Below are positions 35,376-45,259 of a stretch of 64,000 nt of DNA, piece after piece. The first letter of the stretch is position 1. Each line of letters opens with the position of its first letter. The DNA is from Huaxiibacter chinensis. GTDB taxonomy: Bacteria > Pseudomonadota > Gammaproteobacteria > Enterobacterales > Enterobacteriaceae. Under the pieces are notes generated by a model, which was given only the letters and a program-made list of their open reading frames with translations, was not told the DNA's origin and did not search any database. The position numbers and the translations under genes are program-made. The DNA lies in contig NZ_JAJVHF010000006.1 of the NCBI RefSeq assembly GCF_022171985.1, positions 124,001-188,000 of the forward strand, read 5' to 3'.

Positions 35376-35400
35376 ACGGCAGGCGGTCAATGCCTGCCGT
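35376..35400 (+). terminator. Terminator-like hairpin after xanP
   Basis: ACGGCAGGC (35376-35384), 7-nt loop, GCCTGCCGT (35392-35400). Perfect 9-bp stem starting 10 bp after the stop; only a short T-rich stretch follows. Confidence 0.65.
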
Positions 35401-35486
35401 GACATCTTATTACACCATTCCCGGCTTGAGGATTGCGCATAAATCGTGCATAACTCCTAGAGGTGCGTTTGACGGGATGGAAGACC

Positions 35487-37187
35487 ATGAAATTTATTGG
35501 AAAGCTGCTTATCGGGTTTTTGATGGCGATACTGGTCGCGATCCTGGCGGTGTATATTCTCATTCAGACTCGCTGGGGCGCCGCACAGGTCAGCAGCTGG
35601 GTCAGCGTTAACACGGATTACGAACTCAATTTCGACCAGATGGATCATCGTTTTTCCACGCCTTCGCATATCATTCTGGAAAACGTGACCTTTGGCCGTG
35701 ATGGCAAACCGGCCACGCTGGTCGCCAAAAGAGTCGATCTCGGTTTGAGCAGCCGACAAATTACCGATCCGATGCATATGGATACCATTACTCTGGTAGA
35801 TGGGACGCTCAATCTTTCACCCGAAACGGCGCCCCTTCCCTTCCAGGCCGATCGCCTGCAGTTGAAAAATATGGCTTTCAATAGCCCCAATATGGCCTGG
35901 GATTTGAGTGCGCAAAAAGTCACAGGGGGCCTGAGCCCGTGGCAGCCCGAAGCGGGCAACGTGCTCGGCAAAAAAGCCCAGATTCAGATGAGTGCGGGTT
36001 CGATGACGCTCAATGGTGTCCCCGCCAGCAACGTGCTCATTCAGGGCGAAATCAACGGTCAGGAAGTGGTGTTGAGCACGGTTGGTGCTGATATGGCGCG
36101 TGGCTCGCTCACCGGTAACGCACGCCGCAACGCGGAGGGCGGCTGGATAGTCGATACCCTGCGCCTGAACGATATCCGTCTGCAAAGCGACAAATCGCTG
36201 CAGGCGTTCTTTGCCCCAATCGCTACCCTGCCGTCTTTGCAGATTGGTCGACTGGAGGTCACCGATGCCCGTCTTCAGGGGCCGGACTGGGCGGTCACCG
36301 AACTTGATTTAAGCCTGCGGAATCTGACGTTAACGCAGGGAGACTGGCAAAGTCAGGACGGACGGCTCTCAATGAATGCCAGTGAATTTATCTTTGGTTC
36401 ACTGCACCTGTTCGATCCCATTTTCAATGCCGAGTTCTCCCCGCAGGGGATCGCGCTGCGCCAGTTTACATCACGCTGGGAGGGCGGCATGGTGCGCACC
36501 TCCGGCAACTGGTTGCGTAAAGGCAAAGCGCTGGAGCTGGACGATGTCGCCGTCGCCGGGCTGGAATACACCCTGCCAGAAAACTGGAAAACGCTGTGGA
36601 TGGACCCGTTACCGGAATGGCTGAACAGCGTCGTGCTGAAAAAATTCGGCCTGAGCCGTAACCTGGTTATCGACATCGATCCGACCTTCCCCTGGCAGAT
36701 CACCTCGCTTGATGGGTACGGCGCGAATCTGCGGCTGGCAAAAGATCGTCAGTGGGGCGTATGGGGCGGAAATGCCACGCTGAATGGCGCGGCGGCAACG
36801 TTTAATCGGGTGGATGTCCGGCGGCCTTCGCTGGCGCTCGCAGCGAATGCGTCTACCGTAAATATCAGCGACCTGAGCGCCTTCACTGAGAAGGGGATCC
36901 TGGAGGCTACGGCCACCGTGTCTCAGCTGCCACAACGCCACACCACCGTCAGCCTGAATGGTCGCGGCGTGCCGCTTAATCTTTTACAGCAGTGGGGATG
37001 GCCAGCCTTATCCATCACCGGCGACGGGAATATCCAGCTGACGGCCAGCGGTCAACTTCAGGCGAAAGCGCCTCTGAAGCCGACGGTGAATGGAAAACTG
37101 AGCGCGGTCAACATGGATAAACAGCGCGTCACGCAGACGGTGGTCAATGGCGAGGCGACAGATAACGCCATCGCACAGCCTCAGTAA
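35487..37187 (+). CDS. yicH: AsmA family protein YicH
   Basis: 566 residues from MKFIGKLLIGFLMAILVAIL; an in-frame GTG at 35463 is less likely. One N-terminal membrane anchor (residues 5-27) is followed by a long periplasmic beta-rich AsmA-like region. It matches remembered E. coli YicH (AsmA-like) in length and in segments such as MDHRFSTPSHIILENVTFGR and LRQFTSRWEGGMVRTSGNWL. AsmA-like proteins are thought to bridge the envelope and affect phospholipid/outer-membrane homeostasis; the specific role of YicH is unproven. Confidence 0.93.
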   Translation: MKFIGKLLIGFLMAILVAILAVYILIQTRWGAAQVSSWVSVNTDYELNFDQMDHRFSTPSHIILENVTFGRDGKPATLVAKRVDLGLSSRQITDPMHMDTITLVDGTLNLSPETAPLPFQADRLQLKNMAFNSPNMAWDLSAQKVTGGLSPWQPEAGNVLGKKAQIQMSAGSMTLNGVPASNVLIQGEINGQEVVLSTVGADMARGSLTGNARRNAEGGWIVDTLRLNDIRLQSDKSLQAFFAPIATLPSLQIGRLEVTDARLQGPDWAVTELDLSLRNLTLTQGDWQSQDGRLSMNASEFIFGSLHLFDPIFNAEFSPQGIALRQFTSRWEGGMVRTSGNWLRKGKALELDDVAVAGLEYTLPENWKTLWMDPLPEWLNSVVLKKFGLSRNLVIDIDPTFPWQITSLDGYGANLRLAKDRQWGVWGGNATLNGAAATFNRVDVRRPSLALAANASTVNISDLSAFTEKGILEATATVSQLPQRHTTVSLNGRGVPLNLLQQWGWPALSITGDGNIQLTASGQLQAKAPLKPTVNGKLSAVNMDKQRVTQTVVNGEATDNAIAQPQ

Positions 37188-37272
37188 TCGTTCGCCAATA
37201 AATCCGCCTGACGGCGCGTCGCTGCTCAGGCCCGCCGGTTCAGGTAACTCACTGAAATCACGCTACCAGTAG

Positions 37273-37292
37273 GCCGGGCGTCGCCGCCCGGC
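37273..37292. repeat. REP-like hairpin between yicH and yicI
   Basis: GCCGGGCG (37273-37280), loop TCGC, CGCCCGGC (37285-37292), preceded by GTAG. Typical enterobacterial REP unit at a convergent gene boundary; likely helps end both transcripts. Confidence 0.7.
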
Positions 37293-37307
37293 AAACCAGG
37301 CAACCCG

Positions 37308-39626
37308 TTAAAGGTGAATAACCAGCTCGTTGCCTTCAGGTTTTACCACCACACCCCATTCGCTGCCCGTATGGGATGCGCCCTCAACGCGGCTCACCTG
37401 CTGAATGTTACGCAGACAAATCGACCAGTTTTGCGCTTCGCCCTCCCCTTTCACCGTCAGGGTCTCGCCGTTTCGCGTCGCCGTTAACCGGAACGCCACT
37501 GACCCATCCGCTGCCGGTACGTGGCTCGCTGCCGTACAGCCCTCGCCCAGGTTAAACAGCTGGAATGCCGTGCCGTCGTTCCACGCGTAGTCCGGCTTCT
37601 GGTTATTGCTTCCCAGCGCCAGCAACGTGTTTTCCCGGACATAGACCGGCAGGCTCTGGAAGTCGTGCTGCTGTTTATGCCACCGCCCCCCCTGCACGTC
37701 GTCGTTGTGCCACAGATGCGTCCAGCGCCCTTCCGGCAGATAAAACTGCACGTCGCCCGCCTCGCTGAAGACCGGCGCAACCATAATGGCATCACCCAGC
37801 ATGTACTGGCGATCAAGATAATCGCACGCCGGATCGTCCGGGAACTCCAGCATCATGGCGCGCAGCATCGGTGTACCCACTTCACGGGCCAGCGCCGCCT
37901 GACGATACAGATAAGGCATCAACTGGCATTTAAGCTGCGTAAAGTGGCGCACCACGTCGCAGGACTCATCGTCATAAGCCCACGGCACACGGTAGGATTT
38001 GCTGCCGTGCAGGCGGCTGTGGCTGGAGAATAACCCGAAGGCGCACCAGCGTTTATACACATGCGCGGGCGCGGTGTTTTCGAACCCGCCGATATCATGG
38101 CTCCAGAAACCAAAGCCCGACAGACCAATCGACAGGCCGCCACGCAAGCTTTCCGCCATGGATTCGTAGTTGGCGTAACAGTCCCCACCCCAGTGCACCG
38201 GAAATTTCTGTGCCCCCACGGATGCCGAGCGTGCAAACAGTACTGCCTCCTCTTCGCCCACCGTCTCTTTCAGCACATCCCAGACCAGCTCGTTATAGAT
38301 ATAGGCGTAATGGTTGTGCATCTTCTGCGGGTCAGCGCCATCAAACCACTGCACGTCCGTTGGAATACGCTCGCCAAAATCGGTCTTAAAGCAATCCACG
38401 CCGATATTCACCAGCCCTTTTAGCTTATCGGCATACCATTGACAGGCGTCCGGATTAGTAAAGTCATAAATCGCCAGACCCGGCTGCCATTTATCCCACT
38501 GCCACACGGCGCCGTCCGGGCGTTTCAGCAGATAGCCTTTCTCTTTCAGCTCGTTGAAGACAGGAGATTTTTGCCCGATGTAGGGGTTAATCCAGACGCA
38601 GACCTTTAGGCCTTTCTCTTTCAGGCGGCGAATCATGCCTTCCGGATCGGGGAAGGTGACCGGATCCCATTCAAAGTCGCACCACTGGAAGGCCTTCATC
38701 CAGAAGCAGTCGAAATGGAAAACGTGTAGCGGCAGATCGCGCTCCGCCATCCCGTCGATAAAGCTGTTAACCGTCGCCTCGTCGTAATTCGTGGTAAACG
38801 AAGTGGTCAGCCACAGGCCGAACGACCAGGCAGGCGGCAGCGCCGGGCGGCCTGTGAATTGCGTATAACGGTTCAATACCTCTTTTGGCGTCGGGCCATC
38901 GATAACAAAATATTCCAGATGCTCGCCTTCAACGCTGAACTGCACTTTAGAGACTTTTTCTGAACCCACTTCAAACGACACGCTCTCCGGATGGTTCACC
39001 AGCACGCCGTAGCCGCGGTTGGTCAGATAAAACGGAATATTTTTGTACGACTGCTCAGTGCTGGTGCCGCCGTCGCGATTCCAGGTTTCGACCGTCTGAC
39101 CGTTGCGCACCAGCGCGGTAAAGCGCTCGCCCAGGCCATAAACCGTTTCGCCCACGCCCAGGTCCAGGCGTTCGAACATATACTGGCGGTCGGCATTGCC
39201 ATCCTGCACGTAGCCATTATTTTTCAACTGGCTACCGGTAATGCGCTGGCCGTTACGCAGGAAATCCAGCGCCCAGAACTCACCTTTGGTTACCCGCACG
39301 CTGAGGTTGCCGCTTTTCAGCTCGGCGTACTCCGCGTTATTTTCAATCTGAACGTTGACCTCGTTAAGCACGTTCAGCGGATAGTGCGGGCCGTTGTTCA
39401 GCGCCCCCTGAAAATGTTCGATTCTCACCCCAACAATCCCTTCCTGCGGCGCAAAAAGGCGAACCGTAAACATCAATGTGTCCAGCTGCCAGGTGCGTTC
39501 GCGCACGTCGCGCGGCGCAACATAGACGACCAGGTCATTCCCCTGCTGCTCTACGTCGAACACCTGGACCGGGTAGGTTACATTCAGACCCGGTTGAATG
39601 AGCCAGTTTCCGTCACTGATTTTCAT
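37308..39626 (-). CDS. yicI: Alpha-xylosidase (GH31)
   Basis: Releases alpha-linked xylose, for example from isoprimeverose. 772 residues, the same as E. coli YicI. The catalytic nucleophile region is [16 protein letters not shown] and the acid/base region [20 protein letters not shown]. The GH31 substrate-pocket segment [21 protein letters not shown] is present. No signal peptide, hence cytosolic. It lies 12 bp after yicJ, so transporter and enzyme form one unit. Confidence 0.97.
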   Translation of the reverse strand: MKISDGNWLIQPGLNVTYPVQVFDVEQQGNDLVVYVAPRDVRERTWQLDTLMFTVRLFAPQEGIVGVRIEHFQGALNNGPHYPLNVLNEVNVQIENNAEYAELKSGNLSVRVTKGEFWALDFLRNGQRITGSQLKNNGYVQDGNADRQYMFERLDLGVGETVYGLGERFTALVRNGQTVETWNRDGGTSTEQSYKNIPFYLTNRGYGVLVNHPESVSFEVGSEKVSKVQFSVEGEHLEYFVIDGPTPKEVLNRYTQFTGRPALPPAWSFGLWLTTSFTTNYDEATVNSFIDGMAERDLPLHVFHFDCFWMKAFQWCDFEWDPVTFPDPEGMIRRLKEKGLKVCVWINPYIGQKSPVFNELKEKGYLLKRPDGAVWQWDKWQPGLAIYDFTNPDACQWYADKLKGLVNIGVDCFKTDFGERIPTDVQWFDGADPQKMHNHYAYIYNELVWDVLKETVGEEEAVLFARSASVGAQKFPVHWGGDCYANYESMAESLRGGLSIGLSGFGFWSHDIGGFENTAPAHVYKRWCAFGLFSSHSRLHGSKSYRVPWAYDDESCDVVRHFTQLKCQLMPYLYRQAALAREVGTPMLRAMMLEFPDDPACDYLDRQYMLGDAIMVAPVFSEAGDVQFYLPEGRWTHLWHNDDVQGGRWHKQQHDFQSLPVYVRENTLLALGSNNQKPDYAWNDGTAFQLFNLGEGCTAASHVPAADGSVAFRLTATRNGETLTVKGEGEAQNWSICLRNIQQVSRVEGASHTGSEWGVVVKPEGNELVIHL

Positions 39627-39638
39627 CTTATCGTCCTC

Positions 39639-41033
39639 TTAGTTCTGAAATTCTTTGCTGACCGTCGGGTGTTCAAAATCCTGCGCGTTGCGATGCGCGC
39701 CTTCTGCCAGTTCGGCCATGATTTTGAGCAGGAAGGGGGTTTTCAGCGTGTAGTAACGTTTTGCCACGACCGCGCTCACCAGGTAGCACGCCGCCGGAAC
39801 CAGCGTGAACAGGGCAATGATGATGGTAATGGTCGCGCTGTTTTGCACTTTGGCCGCCGCGTCATAGCCGCCCCCGGCCAGCATCCAGCCAATCAATGCA
39901 CCACCCAGTGCCAGACCCAGCTTCAGCACAAACAGCGTGCCTGCAAAACTGATCCCGGTCAGGCGCTTACCGTTGGTCCACTCACCGTAATCGACGGTGT
40001 CAGACATCATGACCCACTGGATCGGCGTGACCAGCTGGTGCAGGACGCCGATGACGAAAATAAAGCAGAACATGAGCAGGTTGGCATTCATCGGCACGAA
40101 GAACATCGCCACGCTCAGAACCGCCAGCGCCGCGTTGGTCCACCAGAAGACGCTGACTTTACATTTCCAGTCGGTGAGCGGTTTCGCCAGCGCTGAACCA
40201 ATCAGGTTGCCGACGCAGTAGGTGGTCAGGAACGCGACGAAGATTTCCGGCGATCCCATAATCCAGGTGCAGTAGTACATCATCGCGCCGCCGCGCACGC
40301 AGACAGCGAGGATGTTTAGGATGGTCAGCACGCCGACGATGCGCCACTGGTCGTTTTGCCAGATATCACGCAGGTCTTCCCGCATGGAGGTGGTGCTCGG
40401 CGGCACCTGAATGCGCTCTTTGGTGGTGAAGAAGCAAAATGCCAGCATCAGGAACGCCACGACCGACAGCACGGCGATCCCGCCCTGGAAACCGACGGCT
40501 TTATCGTCACCGCCAATCAAATTAACCAGCGGCATCATCAGTACCGTGGAGAGCATGCCACCCGCCGTCGCCAGCACGAAGCGCCACGACTGCAGGGAGA
40601 TACGTTGCGTCGGGTCGTTCGTAATAACGCCCCCGAGCGCGCAATACGGGATATTCACCACCGTATAGAGCAGCGTCAGCAGCGTATAGGTGACGGCGGC
40701 ATAAATCATCTTGCCGTTCAGGCTGAGGTCCGGCGTGGTGTAGGCCAGCACGCAGACGAGACCAAACGGGATGGCACCAAACAGGATCCAGGGACGGAAT
40801 TTCCCCCAGCGGCTGCGCGTGCGGTCGGCCAGCAGGCCCATACACGGGTCCGAAATCGCATCCAGCCCGCGCGCCAGCAGGAACATGGTGCCAACAAAGC
40901 CAGCGGGGATGCCGAAGATATCGGTATAGAAAAACATCATATACAACATGACATTATCAAAAATGATATGGCTGGCGGCGTCACCCATGCCGTAGCCAAT
41001 CTTTTCCTTAACAGTTAACACTTCGCTCTTCAT
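39639..41033 (-). CDS. yicJ: Glycoside-pentoside-hexuronide:cation symporter (alpha-xyloside uptake)
   Basis: 464 residues with 12 predicted membrane helices; GPH-family (MelB/XylP-like) signature KIGYGMGDAASHIIFD, RTRSRWGKFRPWI and the second-half GEWTNGKRLTGISFAG. It matches remembered E. coli YicJ. As the first gene of yicJ-yicI it probably imports the substrate of the alpha-xylosidase. The C-terminus carries an extra hydrophilic tail (EHPTVSKEFQN). Confidence 0.95.
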   Translation of the reverse strand: MKSEVLTVKEKIGYGMGDAASHIIFDNVMLYMMFFYTDIFGIPAGFVGTMFLLARGLDAISDPCMGLLADRTRSRWGKFRPWILFGAIPFGLVCVLAYTTPDLSLNGKMIYAAVTYTLLTLLYTVVNIPYCALGGVITNDPTQRISLQSWRFVLATAGGMLSTVLMMPLVNLIGGDDKAVGFQGGIAVLSVVAFLMLAFCFFTTKERIQVPPSTTSMREDLRDIWQNDQWRIVGVLTILNILAVCVRGGAMMYYCTWIMGSPEIFVAFLTTYCVGNLIGSALAKPLTDWKCKVSVFWWTNAALAVLSVAMFFVPMNANLLMFCFIFVIGVLHQLVTPIQWVMMSDTVDYGEWTNGKRLTGISFAGTLFVLKLGLALGGALIGWMLAGGGYDAAAKVQNSATITIIIALFTLVPAACYLVSAVVAKRYYTLKTPFLLKIMAELAEGAHRNAQDFEHPTVSKEFQN

Positions 41034-41282
41034 TTTTTTAATCCTTTGACGCTGTAGGGGCGCAGAGACCGGTTCCGTGTTTTTAAACCATTGTTTCGAG
41101 AGCGTGTATTGCGTTTTCTGGTTACTAACTTACGTTTCTTCTTTTTTGTGATCGCGGTAAAACTCGCAGAGCGAAAAGGTAACCTGAGGAAATTCTTAGG
41201 ATTTACCCTAAACAACCCGATTCAGGTCAAAAGAGAGGTGAAAAAAACACACGGAGGGATAGGGTAAACGATTGAAAGTAGC

Positions 41283-41288
41283 TATAAT
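41283..41288 (+). promoter_or_regulatory. -10 element of selC promoter
   Basis: TATAAT 30 bp upstream of the mature tRNA 5' end. The -35 region is weak. The region 41034-41282 is the divergent yicJ/selC interval; I see an A/T-rich tract but no certain operator in it. Confidence 0.6.
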
Positions 41289-41318
41289 GCGCCCGCCTCC
41301 ATGTAGCAATGCAGGCGC

Positions 41319-41413
41319 GGAAGATCGTCATCTCCGGTGAGGTGGCTGGATTTCAAATCCAGTTGGGGCCGCCAGCGGTCCCGGGCAGGTTCGACTCCTG
41401 TGATCTTCCGCCA
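41319..41413 (+). tRNA. selC: tRNA-Sec (UCA)
   Basis: 95 nt, the long tRNA of E. coli-type selC. The 8-bp acceptor stem GGAAGATC pairs with GATCTTCC, then discriminator G and encoded CCA. The anticodon loop TTTCAAA is at 41351-41357, with anticodon TCA at 41353-41355 reading UGA. It has a long variable arm and a T-loop GGTTCGACTCC. It is a well-known island integration site; the sequence downstream (rhuM, GTPase operon) is accessory. Confidence 0.97.
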
Positions 41414-41646
41414 GTTTGTTTCTACTTAACTCTTCCGAAGTCAGTACCCCCGATTCTAACCCATTGTTTATCAGGATTTTTTGCACCATGAGGTCAACCC
41501 GTAATTTGGGGATGCATTATCATGGCAAACTTTTCCCAGCGGCATTTGCAGCATAATAAACGCAATCCGTCTAATGAGCTTCAACAGGGATCTCTGGCAT
41601 ACTAGGTTGATTACAGCAATTTTAGTCAGATCTATGCGGAGGCGAC
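41414..41646. other. Gene-free interval between selC and rhuM
   Basis: No integrase and no second copy of the tRNA 3' end are seen. A 27-codon frame (41522-41605, MANFSQRHLQHNKRN...) has no recognisable product and may be chance or debris. GCGGAGGCGAC supplies the rhuM ribosome-binding site. Confidence 0.5.
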
Positions 41647-42684
41647 ATGACAGATAAATACTTTATTCCATCCCCTGCTGGTGAATTCGTTATGTTTGCC
41701 AGCGATGACGGTAAAGTACGCGTTGAATGCCGCTTTGAGCAAGAAACACTCTGGCTCCCACAGGCAACCATCGCAAACCTTTATCAGATTACTCCCCAAG
41801 CCGTTACCCAGCACATTAAAGCGATCTATGAAGAAGATGAACTTGACCAAAACGCAACCTGTAAGTCTTACTTACAAGTTCAACAGGAAGGTAGTCGCCA
41901 GGTAAGTCGCAATCGGCTTCACTACAGCCTGTCTGTCATCCTTGCAGTTGGCTATCGGGTTCGCTCCCCCCGCGGCACACAGTTCCGTCAGTGGGCCACC
42001 CAGACGCTCCAGGAATACCTGATCAAAGGTTTTGTGATAGACGATGAGCGACTGAAAAATCCGCCAGTTGGCACATCGGCTGTACCTGATTACTTTGATG
42101 AGATGCTCGAGCGCATCCGCGATATTCGCGCCAGCGAGCGCCGGGTGTATTTGCGGGTGCGGGAAATTTTTGCGTTAGCTGCCGACTATCAACCGTCGCT
42201 AAAGGAAACCACGCAGTTTTTTCAAACTATCCAGAACAAGTTGCATTTTGCCTGTACCGGCCATACCGCTGCTGAACTCATCCACAAACGTGCCGATGCC
42301 AGCCAGCCGCACATGGGCTTAACCAGCTATAAAGGCGAAGAGGTACGTAAAGGAGATGTGACAGTAGCAAAAAACTATCTCAGCCAGGATGAAGTCAGTG
42401 AGCTCAACCGCGTAGTTAACATGTGGCTGGATTTTGCTGAGGATCAGGCCCGTCGTCGTCGACAGGTATTTTTACGCGACTGGCAGGATAAGCTGGATCA
42501 ATTTCTTCAATTTAACGACCGTGAGGTTCTACAAGGCGCGGGTAAAGTCAGTAAGAAAATAGCCGATGAAAAAGCGCAGGCGGAGTATGTTCAGTTTGCC
42601 GAACAACAACGGCATTTAAAAGAAGCCCAAGGCGAGCAGGATATTGCCACTTTGCTACAGTGGAATAAAGTGCCGAAAAAGTAG
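41647..42684 (+). CDS. rhuM: Virulence RhuM family protein
   Basis: 345 residues of the Virulence_RhuM family, first noted in Salmonella SPI-3, also a selC island. The N-terminal DNA-binding-like region is ETLWLPQATIANLYQITPQAVTQHIKAIYEEDEL. The conserved middle is NRLHYSLSVILAVGYRVRSPRGTQFRQWATQTL, and the C-terminal segment is HFACTGHTAAELIHKRADAS...KNYLSQDEVSELNRVVNMWLDFAE. It is predicted soluble. Biochemical function is unknown; homologues recur on mobile and defence-rich islands. Position directly after selC supports horizontal acquisition, though no integrase remains. Confidence 0.88.
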   Translation: MTDKYFIPSPAGEFVMFASDDGKVRVECRFEQETLWLPQATIANLYQITPQAVTQHIKAIYEEDELDQNATCKSYLQVQQEGSRQVSRNRLHYSLSVILAVGYRVRSPRGTQFRQWATQTLQEYLIKGFVIDDERLKNPPVGTSAVPDYFDEMLERIRDIRASERRVYLRVREIFALAADYQPSLKETTQFFQTIQNKLHFACTGHTAAELIHKRADASQPHMGLTSYKGEEVRKGDVTVAKNYLSQDEVSELNRVVNMWLDFAEDQARRRRQVFLRDWQDKLDQFLQFNDREVLQGAGKVSKKIADEKAQAEYVQFAEQQRHLKEAQGEQDIATLLQWNKVPKK

Positions 42685-42842
42685 CTCAGAATATCCCCAA
42701 ACGTCACAGACAAAATTGTTGGAGGGTATAAAACATAGCTCATTTACCCAATACAAACATGGTTTTAAAATCAACATGTTAAGCATTAAATAAAATCGGT
42801 GTAACCATCCCAGACAACATTTTCAACCACGATGGCAAGAGG

Positions 42843-43298
42843 CTAAACACCAGCTTTACGATCCCCGTGATACCGTAGATGCAGCAAGGGAAAGGGGTTG
42901 CCTTGCCCGTCCAGTTCCGAGCGTCCAACCGACACAAACCCCATATGGCGATAAAACTCAACACCCTGCGTATTTTGCTCGTTCACATCCAGTTCATTCG
43001 CACCGAGCTGTTCAATTGCGTATCTCAGCAACATTTTTCCCGCGCCTTTTCCCCGGCTCGCATCGTCAACGAACAGCATTTCCACGCGATTATCGTCCAC
43101 ACCCACAAAGCCGTGAATCATGCCCAGCGTATCGCGAGCAAAAAAGACGTTTAAGTTGGGCAAATAGCGATGGAGCAATAGCGGACGTAGCGCCGCGATA
43201 TCACTCGCCTGTAAAAAGTGGTGCGTCGCGCTAACGGAGGATTCCCAAATCGCGATAAGGCGAGGGAAATCTGAGGGTATTGCGGATTCAATATTCAT
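42843..43298 (-). CDS. GNAT N-acetyltransferase, YjaB-like
   Basis: 151 residues of the GNAT fold. The acetyl-CoA loop is VEMLFVDDASRGKGAGKMLL, with a later VNEQNTQGVEFYRHMGFVSVGRSELDGQGNPFPLLHL. This closely resembles E. coli YjaB as remembered (AIW..SVxATHxFL, NEQNxQAVxFYxxxGF). Substrate unknown. The ribosome-binding site is weak. It stands alone, downstream of the rhuM 3' end in opposite orientation. Confidence 0.85.
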   Translation of the reverse strand: MNIESAIPSDFPRLIAIWESSVSATHHFLQASDIAALRPLLLHRYLPNLNVFFARDTLGMIHGFVGVDDNRVEMLFVDDASRGKGAGKMLLRYAIEQLGANELDVNEQNTQGVEFYRHMGFVSVGRSELDGQGNPFPLLHLRYHGDRKAGV

Positions 43299-43345
43299 TT
43301 TATGAAGGTAAATACCTTACTGCGCTGTGCCAGTACCTGAGTTTC

Positions 43346-43609
43346 TCAAAGCTTTTCACATATCGCCATATTCAGCCGGACAAATTCATCCCAACCAATC
43401 ACATCCCGTAGCTTTGCGCGATAATAATCCTCAACCCGACACACCAGCGGACGCGTCGTGTAGATGGCGCACAAATGGGTCTCTTCAACGAAATGCTGGC
43501 AAACGCCGTCACCGCGATCGAGGAAGGCCGTTTCGGGGCTGGCGTTGACCCTGCGGCAACATTTGCCGCAGGCGTTACAGGGGAAAGGCGTGAGCGCGTC
43601 GTCACTCAT
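43346..43609 (-). CDS. YkgJ family cysteine-cluster protein
   Basis: 87 residues with the pattern CNACGKCC (Cys11, 14, 17, 18), then Cys37, Cys47, Cys57 and Cys84. It binds zinc or an iron-sulfur cluster (UPF0153/YkgJ-like family), and its role is unknown. Its ATG overlaps the stop of the upstream GTPase gene (ATGA), so it is translationally coupled as the last gene of the dynamin-like operon. Whether it functions with the GTPases or is incidental is not known. Confidence 0.85.
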   Translation of the reverse strand: MSDDALTPFPCNACGKCCRRVNASPETAFLDRGDGVCQHFVEETHLCAIYTTRPLVCRVEDYYRAKLRDVIGWDEFVRLNMAICEKL

Positions 43610-45258
43610 GCAAATTGGCTAAGCCGTGAGGCAAGGCGCTGCGCTTCCAGTACGCTCTCGCTCAAGGCTCGATCCTGCTGGCTGGCCATATCCCGTGCCG
43701 CTTTAACCTTGTCCAGCTGCGCGTCAAACCAGGGCGTTAAGGATTCATCCACCAGCCGTATCGCGTTTGCTTCAAACTGCGAGGCCGTAGTATGGGCGAA
43801 GTCATCGATCTCCTGCAGAAAGCGTTCCCATTCGCGTCGCTGCTGTTCGCTATGCTCGCGCGCTTTTTTGGTCTCGTTATCTTCAGCGAAGATATCCCAC
43901 AGCGAGCCGATCACGGTAATAGCGGGCCCGACGTAAGGGATCCATTTTCCTACTACCGCCGCCCCCCATTTTTCCATGGTTTTCGGTCCAATGCCTTTCA
44001 TTAGCGAAGGTAGCCACTCTTTTACCAGCTTCAGGCCGCTGACAATGTGCTCCGGTCTGGCAAGGGATCCCAGCGAGTTCACGGCATGATTGACCATCTC
44101 CGCGTTGATCCCGCCTTTTTCGGATGGATCGGCGCGATCCGCTCCCGGCTGGGTGTCTGGCATTTGCGGCAGGCCGTTCAGCGTATGGCTTTGCCCCTGA
44201 CGGGTCAGCGTCGCTTGCAGGCTATCGACATCGTCTTCAAATCGCTGTACCAGATACTCCATCTCGCGAGTTTGCACCCTCTCAATAGCCCCGCTGGCCT
44301 GAATGAATAAGCTTTCGATCCTGGCCTGCGCATGCTCAGGGTCCTGACGGAGTGCCGCTTTACTTCCACGGTACATGTCGTCGCGCTGGCGTCTGACCTC
44401 ATCGACAATATTTTTACGACACTCATGTTGCTGCACGACCATGTTTTTCAGCAGCGTATCGACATGACGCACCGTTTCACTGGTGGACTGGCGGTCGAGC
44501 GTCTGAAGAAGTTTGTCCAGAAAAGCGTTCAGTTCGCTCCCCAGTCGACGATAAATATGCTGGCTGTCGATGCTGGCAATAAACGCCGTTAATGTCTCTT
44601 CGAACTGCGGAAACTCGCTCAGTCGTAACAGACCGGGGACATTGTCCAGCTTCGCCTGCAACGCCATCTCCGCATTAACCCGCAGCACAGGAATATCCTG
44701 CAAAACATCCTCCATTCCCTGCTCTGCAGCCAGCGCCTGGAGGCGAATGCGAATATCATTTTTAAGACGGGTGAAGACCTCCACGTCCATGCGATCTTTA
44801 TCGTTGAGGACCAGGAAAAGCTTTTTCTTCGCCTGTAAAATCTCAATCAACACCTTGAGGGTTTTCTCTTCCTCGGCGGCACCAGAGGGGTTGACGACAA
44901 AAATCACCGCGTCGGCTTTCAGCATCTGCTCGCGGGTCACTTTTTCGTGTTCCATGGGTGCATCCACCCCCGGCGTATCCAGAATAATGCTGTTGTTCCA
45001 GCGGTAATCATCCACGCTGCTGGTCATTGGAATATCGCCGGTTTTTGCCACGCGCTCGCCGATGAGGGCGTTAATTAGCGTACTTTTACCGGCGTTATAG
45101 ACGCCATACACCATGATGCAGGCATCTGGCTGAAGACGTTTATCGTCAAACTGTTGCTGAACCGGAGCAAACTCACGCGCAAGTTCAGGAAACTGGTTTG
45201 CCAGTTTCGCCGTAAGATCGAAGGTGGCAAAAAGATCGGCTGCGGACATTTCCATCAT
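43606..45258 (-). CDS. Dynamin-like GTPase (Leo-type), 550 aa
   Basis: A large GTPase of the dynamin/LeoA-like group. G1 is GVYNAGKST (residues 52-60), G2 is a Thr near PMTSSVDD, G3 is DTPGVD (94-99) and G4 is NDKD (152-155). Long helical stretches (residues 240-350) are suited to a stalk. A hydrophobic segment WIPYVGPAITVIGSLWDIF (about 430-450) could be a membrane-binding paddle, and a helical C-terminus follows. The start is two bases after the stop of the 608-aa GTPase gene, and it is coupled to the cysteine-cluster gene downstream. Family relatives (LeoABC of enterotoxigenic E. coli; dynamin-type antiphage loci) come from memory. Which Leo subunit it corresponds to is not decidable here. 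Confidence 0.85.
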   Translation of the reverse strand: MMEMSAADLFATFDLTAKLANQFPELAREFAPVQQQFDDKRLQPDACIMVYGVYNAGKSTLINALIGERVAKTGDIPMTSSVDDYRWNNSIILDTPGVDAPMEHEKVTREQMLKADAVIFVVNPSGAAEEEKTLKVLIEILQAKKKLFLVLNDKDRMDVEVFTRLKNDIRIRLQALAAEQGMEDVLQDIPVLRVNAEMALQAKLDNVPGLLRLSEFPQFEETLTAFIASIDSQHIYRRLGSELNAFLDKLLQTLDRQSTSETVRHVDTLLKNMVVQQHECRKNIVDEVRRQRDDMYRGSKAALRQDPEHAQARIESLFIQASGAIERVQTREMEYLVQRFEDDVDSLQATLTRQGQSHTLNGLPQMPDTQPGADRADPSEKGGINAEMVNHAVNSLGSLARPEHIVSGLKLVKEWLPSLMKGIGPKTMEKWGAAVVGKWIPYVGPAITVIGSLWDIFAEDNETKKAREHSEQQRREWERFLQEIDDFAHTTASQFEANAIRLVDESLTPWFDAQLDKVKAARDMASQQDRALSESVLEAQRLASRLSQFA

Positions 45259-45259
45259 G

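Noticed and set aside
38991..40196. 401-codon open frame opposite yicI and yicJ
   Set aside because: Antisense shadow of two well-recognised genes; composition is His/Gln/Arg-rich and no motif is present.
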